From Anaerolineae bacterium (GTDB lineage Bacteria > Chloroflexota > Anaerolineae > Aggregatilineales > Phototrophicaceae), in contig JADLHH010000496.1 in NCBI GenBank assembly GCA_020848855.1, positions 1-7,882 of the forward strand: DNA of 7,882 nucleotides, written 5' to 3'. Positions 5,945 to 7,882 of this stretch are shown piece by piece. The number at the start of each line of letters is the position of its first letter. Position 1 is the stretch's first letter. The notes beneath the pieces were generated by a model. The model was not told the DNA's origin and did not search any database. It worked only from the letters and a program-made list of their open reading frames with translations. Position numbers and translations under genes: made by a program.

Positions 5945-7087
5945 ATGCAAAATACTTTACTCGAAGTCAAAGACCTCAAAATGCACTTTCCCATCCGGCG
6001 CGGGCTGCTCAAGCGCGTCGTCGGGCAGGTGCGCGCCGTCGACGGCGTCAGCTTCACGATCCGCCGGGGCGAGACGCTGGGGCTGGTGGGCGAGAGCGGC
6101 TGCGGCAAGACGACCACCGGGCGCTGCGTGGTGCGCGCCTACGAGCCGACCAGCGGCGAAATTTTGTATCACGAGATGATGACCGAAGCGGTTGGCGACG
6201 CAGGGGCGAGACATGCCTCGCCCCTACAGACGAATGGCAGCGGCGATGACGTAGGGGCGCACAGCCGTGCGCCCCTACCAAACAACGGGTCGCTGCCCGA
6301 CAAGGTGATCGATTTCGCCCGGCTGACGACGCGCGAACTGAAGGCGTACCGCCGCGAAATCCAGATGATCTTTCAGGACCCGTTCTCGTCGCTCAACCCG
6401 CGCATGACGGTGCTGGACATCGTCAGCGAGCCGCTGGTGATCCATTCGCGCAAGCCCTCCAAGCAGCTTAAAGATGAAGTAGCGGATTTGCTGCGCAAGG
6501 TGGGCTTGCGCCCGGAACACATGAACCGCTATCCGAACGCCTTCAGCGGCGGGCAGCGGCAGCGCATCGGCATCGCGCGGGCGCTGGCGCTCCGCCCCAG
6601 TTTGATCGTGTGCGACGAGCCGGTCTCGGCATTGGACGTGTCGGTGCAGGCGCAGGTCGTCAATCTGCTCCAGGATTTGCAGAACGAGCTGGGCTTGACC
6701 TACCTGTTCATCGCCCACGACCTGTCGGTCGTGGAGCACATTAGCAACCGGGTTGCGGTCATGTACCTGGGCAAGATCGTCGAGATCGCCGAGGCGAAGG
6801 AGCTTTACCGCCGCCCGCTGCACCCATACACCGAAGCGCTGCTCTCCGCCGTGCCGTCCACCAACCCCGACCTGAAGCGCGAGCGGATCGTGCTCAAGGG
6901 TGACGTTCCTAATCCGGCGAACCCGCCGCCCGGCTGTGCATTTCACACCCGCTGCGCCTATGCTCAGGATATCTGTAAGCGGCAGGCGCCCGAATGGCGT
7001 CCGTACAAAAACGGGCACGGGGTCGCCTGCCATTTCGCCGACGAACTCTCTCTGGCTGGAGCCGATCAAAATGTCACCCTCAATTGA
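5945..7087 (+). CDS. ABC transporter ATP-binding protein, DppF/OppF type, with in-frame palindromic insert
   Basis: This 380-residue ATPase is the probable partner of the preceding protein. All catalytic motifs look intact: Walker A G-E-S-G-C-G-K-T (49-56), Q-loop Q144, signature F-S-G-G-Q-R-Q-R (200-207), Walker B D224-E225, D-loop A-L-D, and switch histidine H258 in A-H-D. The C-terminal tail has H-P-Y-T and four cysteines (C331, C337, C344, C362). The odd part is residues about 76-121: between the T-S-G-E-I-L-Y strand and I-D-F-A-R-L-T, where DppF proteins normally have only a few residues, there are about 40 extra, including [10 protein letters not shown] and [10 protein letters not shown], encoded by two DNA palindromes. 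The frame is kept throughout. The start lies 4 nt after the previous stop with only a weak ribosome-binding site, so translation is probably coupled. The 3' end overlaps the lyase gene by 17 nt. Confidence 0.95.
   Translation: MQNTLLEVKDLKMHFPIRRGLLKRVVGQVRAVDGVSFTIRRGETLGLVGESGCGKTTTGRCVVRAYEPTSGEILYHEMMTEAVGDAGARHASPLQTNGSGDDVGAHSRAPLPNNGSLPDKVIDFARLTTRELKAYRREIQMIFQDPFSSLNPRMTVLDIVSEPLVIHSRKPSKQLKDEVADLLRKVGLRPEHMNRYPNAFSGGQRQRIGIARALALRPSLIVCDEPVSALDVSVQAQVVNLLQDLQNELGLTYLFIAHDLSVVEHISNRVAVMYLGKIVEIAEAKELYRRPLHPYTEALLSAVPSTNPDLKRERIVLKGDVPNPANPPPGCAFHTRCAYAQDICKRQAPEWRPYKNGHGVACHFADELSLAGADQNVTLN
6200..6227. repeat. 28-bp palindromic element, copy 1, inside the DppF-type gene
   Basis: Arms AGGGGCGAG (6202-6210) and CTCGCCCCT (6217-6225) flank a 6-nt centre. 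The outer bases extend the palindrome to 6200 and 6227 with one mismatch. It begins exactly on codon 86 and reads A-G-A-R-H-A-S-P-L. It shares the outer GGGGCG...CGCCCCTAC of copy 2 but has different inner arms and loop, so the pair resembles members of a dispersed family with compensatory changes rather than a simple duplication. Confidence 0.85.
6251..6278. repeat. 28-bp palindromic element, copy 2, inside the DppF-type gene
   Basis: GTAGGGGCGCAC (6251-6262) and GTGCGCCCCTAC (6267-6278) are perfect 12-bp arms around a 4-nt loop. It begins exactly on codon 103, in the same phase as copy 1 and 51 bp downstream of it, and reads V-G-A-H-S-R-A-P-L. Being palindromic, it also encodes a related peptide (V-G-A-H-G-C-A-P-L) on the opposite strand. 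The arms are GC-rich and should form a stable hairpin in the mRNA. Confidence 0.9.
7058..7061 (+). promoter_or_regulatory. Ribosome-binding site deciding the lyase-like start
   Basis: GGAG lies 9 nt before the ATG at 7071, inside the 3' end of the DppF-type gene. It supports this ATG as the start and makes the 17-nt gene overlap credible. Confidence 0.6.
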
Positions 7088-7882
7088 CCAGTTGAAACGC
7101 TGGCTCGCCTCCCCCGCGCCGACCGCCGACCTGCGTACGCAGGTGCGCGCCGCCGCCATCACGCCGCGCATGATCGCCGCGATTCGCTCGGTCGTACCCG
7201 ACGTGCGGTCCGTACCCGTGCTGACCTACACGCTCTACCGCGAATTCGAGCGCAGCGGCGAACGCCCCGGCTATCAGACCCCGTATTTCGAGCGGCGAGC
7301 CAAGCTGGCGCGGGCAGTGGTCGAATACGTCATGGGCGACGAGTCGATGCTCGACCCGATTCACGATTTACTGTGGGCGATCTGCGAGGAAACGTCGTGG
7401 GTGCTGCCCGCCCACGAGGAGCAGGGACCCGATTACTGGCGCATCGACCCGACGGTGGTGCGCGACCAGCCGTTTGGGGCGCATACGGCGCTGACCCGCG
7501 AGCCGGACAGCATCGACCTGTTCTGCGCCGAAACGGGCGCGTCGCTGGCGGAAGCCATCCACCTGATCGGCGACGACCTCGCGCCGGAAGTGCGCCAGCG
7601 GGTGCGGCAGGAAGTCGAGCGGCACATCTTCAAGCCGTACCTGGCTTACGGGCGCGAACACTGGTGGTTCAAGGGGGCGCTCAACTGGAACGGCGTGGTC
7701 AACGGCAGCGTCGGGCTGGCGTTCCTGCGGCTGGAAAACGACGTTCAGACCAAAGCCGAAGCGCTGGCGATGGTGCTGGAAGGCTTCGAGGCGTATATCG
7801 CCACCGGCTTCGAGGCGGACGGCGGCAGCATCGAGGGCGTCGGCTACTGGAATTACGGCTTGATGTACACCGTCACGGTGGC
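7071..7882 (+). CDS. Heparinase II/III-like polysaccharide lyase family protein, N-terminal part (C-terminus outside the window)
   Basis: The 270 visible codons look like the N-terminal alpha/alpha-toroid of heparinase II/III and oligoalginate-lyase-like enzymes, which cleave uronic-acid-containing glycans by beta-elimination. Recognised patterns, from memory of the family, are [15 protein letters not shown], then [16 protein letters not shown], then N205-W-N-G-V-V-N-G212, and D250[13 protein letters not shown]263. The E-G-x-G-Y-W-x-Y-G motif is especially typical. The N-terminus ([12 protein letters not shown]) is not a signal peptide, so the enzyme is probably cytoplasmic and acts on imported oligosaccharides. 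It starts within the end of the ATPase gene, so it is probably co-transcribed with the importer. The beta-sandwich domain expected downstream is not in the window. The precise substrate (alginate, glycosaminoglycan-like, glucuronan or other) cannot be assigned, and some relatives have no proven activity. Confidence 0.82.
   Translation, partial: MSPSIDQLKRWLASPAPTADLRTQVRAAAITPRMIAAIRSVVPDVRSVPVLTYTLYREFERSGERPGYQTPYFERRAKLARAVVEYVMGDESMLDPIHDLLWAICEETSWVLPAHEEQGPDYWRIDPTVVRDQPFGAHTALTREPDSIDLFCAETGASLAEAIHLIGDDLAPEVRQRVRQEVERHIFKPYLAYGREHWWFKGALNWNGVVNGSVGLAFLRLENDVQTKAEALAMVLEGFEAYIATGFEADGGSIEGVGYWNYGLMYTVTV

Noticed and set aside
4786..6117. Minus-strand open frame of 443 codons opposite the DppD-type gene
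   Set aside because: It lies opposite a gene with all ABC ATPase motifs, and its own translation shows no family features.
6200..6278. CRISPR-like repeat pair
   Set aside because: There are only two non-identical palindromes with a 23-bp spacer inside a coding frame, and no cas genes or further repeats.

Overview
The window carries the regulator-proximal part of a carbohydrate-uptake locus, probably from a member of the Chloroflexota. That assignment is an inference. It rests on high GC, the style of the family-5 solute-binding protein and dipeptide-type permeases, and two short GTAGGGGCG...CGCCCCTAC palindromes of a kind I associate with Chloroflexi-like genomes. No rRNA or marker gene is present to settle it.

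Layout: at the left edge, on the minus strand, lies the N-terminal third of a LacI-family repressor (1-337, running off the window). A 436-bp divergent intergenic region (338-773) follows. It holds three copies of a GTTAGCGCTAAC-type palindrome, the expected form of a LacI-family operator, plus candidate back-to-back promoters. On the plus strand is a tightly packed operon: an exported family-5 solute-binding protein (774-2672), a GC-rich hairpin (2684-2718), a DppB-type permease (2754-3737), a DppC-type permease (3734-4924), a DppD-type ATPase (4933-5940), a DppF-type ATPase (5945-7087), and the start of a heparinase II/III-like polysaccharide lyase (7071-7882, running off the right edge). 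Gene junctions are overlapping or only a few bases apart, except for the hairpin-containing gap after the binding protein.

How it fits together: although the transporter belongs to the 'peptide/nickel' class, the LacI regulator and the overlapping lyase-like gene argue for a sugar substrate, most likely a uronic-acid-containing oligosaccharide. The visible N-terminus of the lyase has no signal peptide, so the model is uptake of oligosaccharides released outside the cell, cleavage in the cytoplasm, and derepression of the operon when a product binds the repressor. The exact glycan cannot be read from this window.

Points deserving a second look: two 28-bp palindromic elements lie in frame inside the DppF-type ATPase, in the middle of an expansion of about 40 residues between Walker A and the Q-loop. 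The first glycine of the DppD-type ATPase's Walker A motif is replaced by valine. The three operators lie at defined spacing around overlapping divergent promoters. A hairpin separates the binding-protein gene from the membrane and ATPase genes. I found no RNA gene, CRISPR array or transposase.
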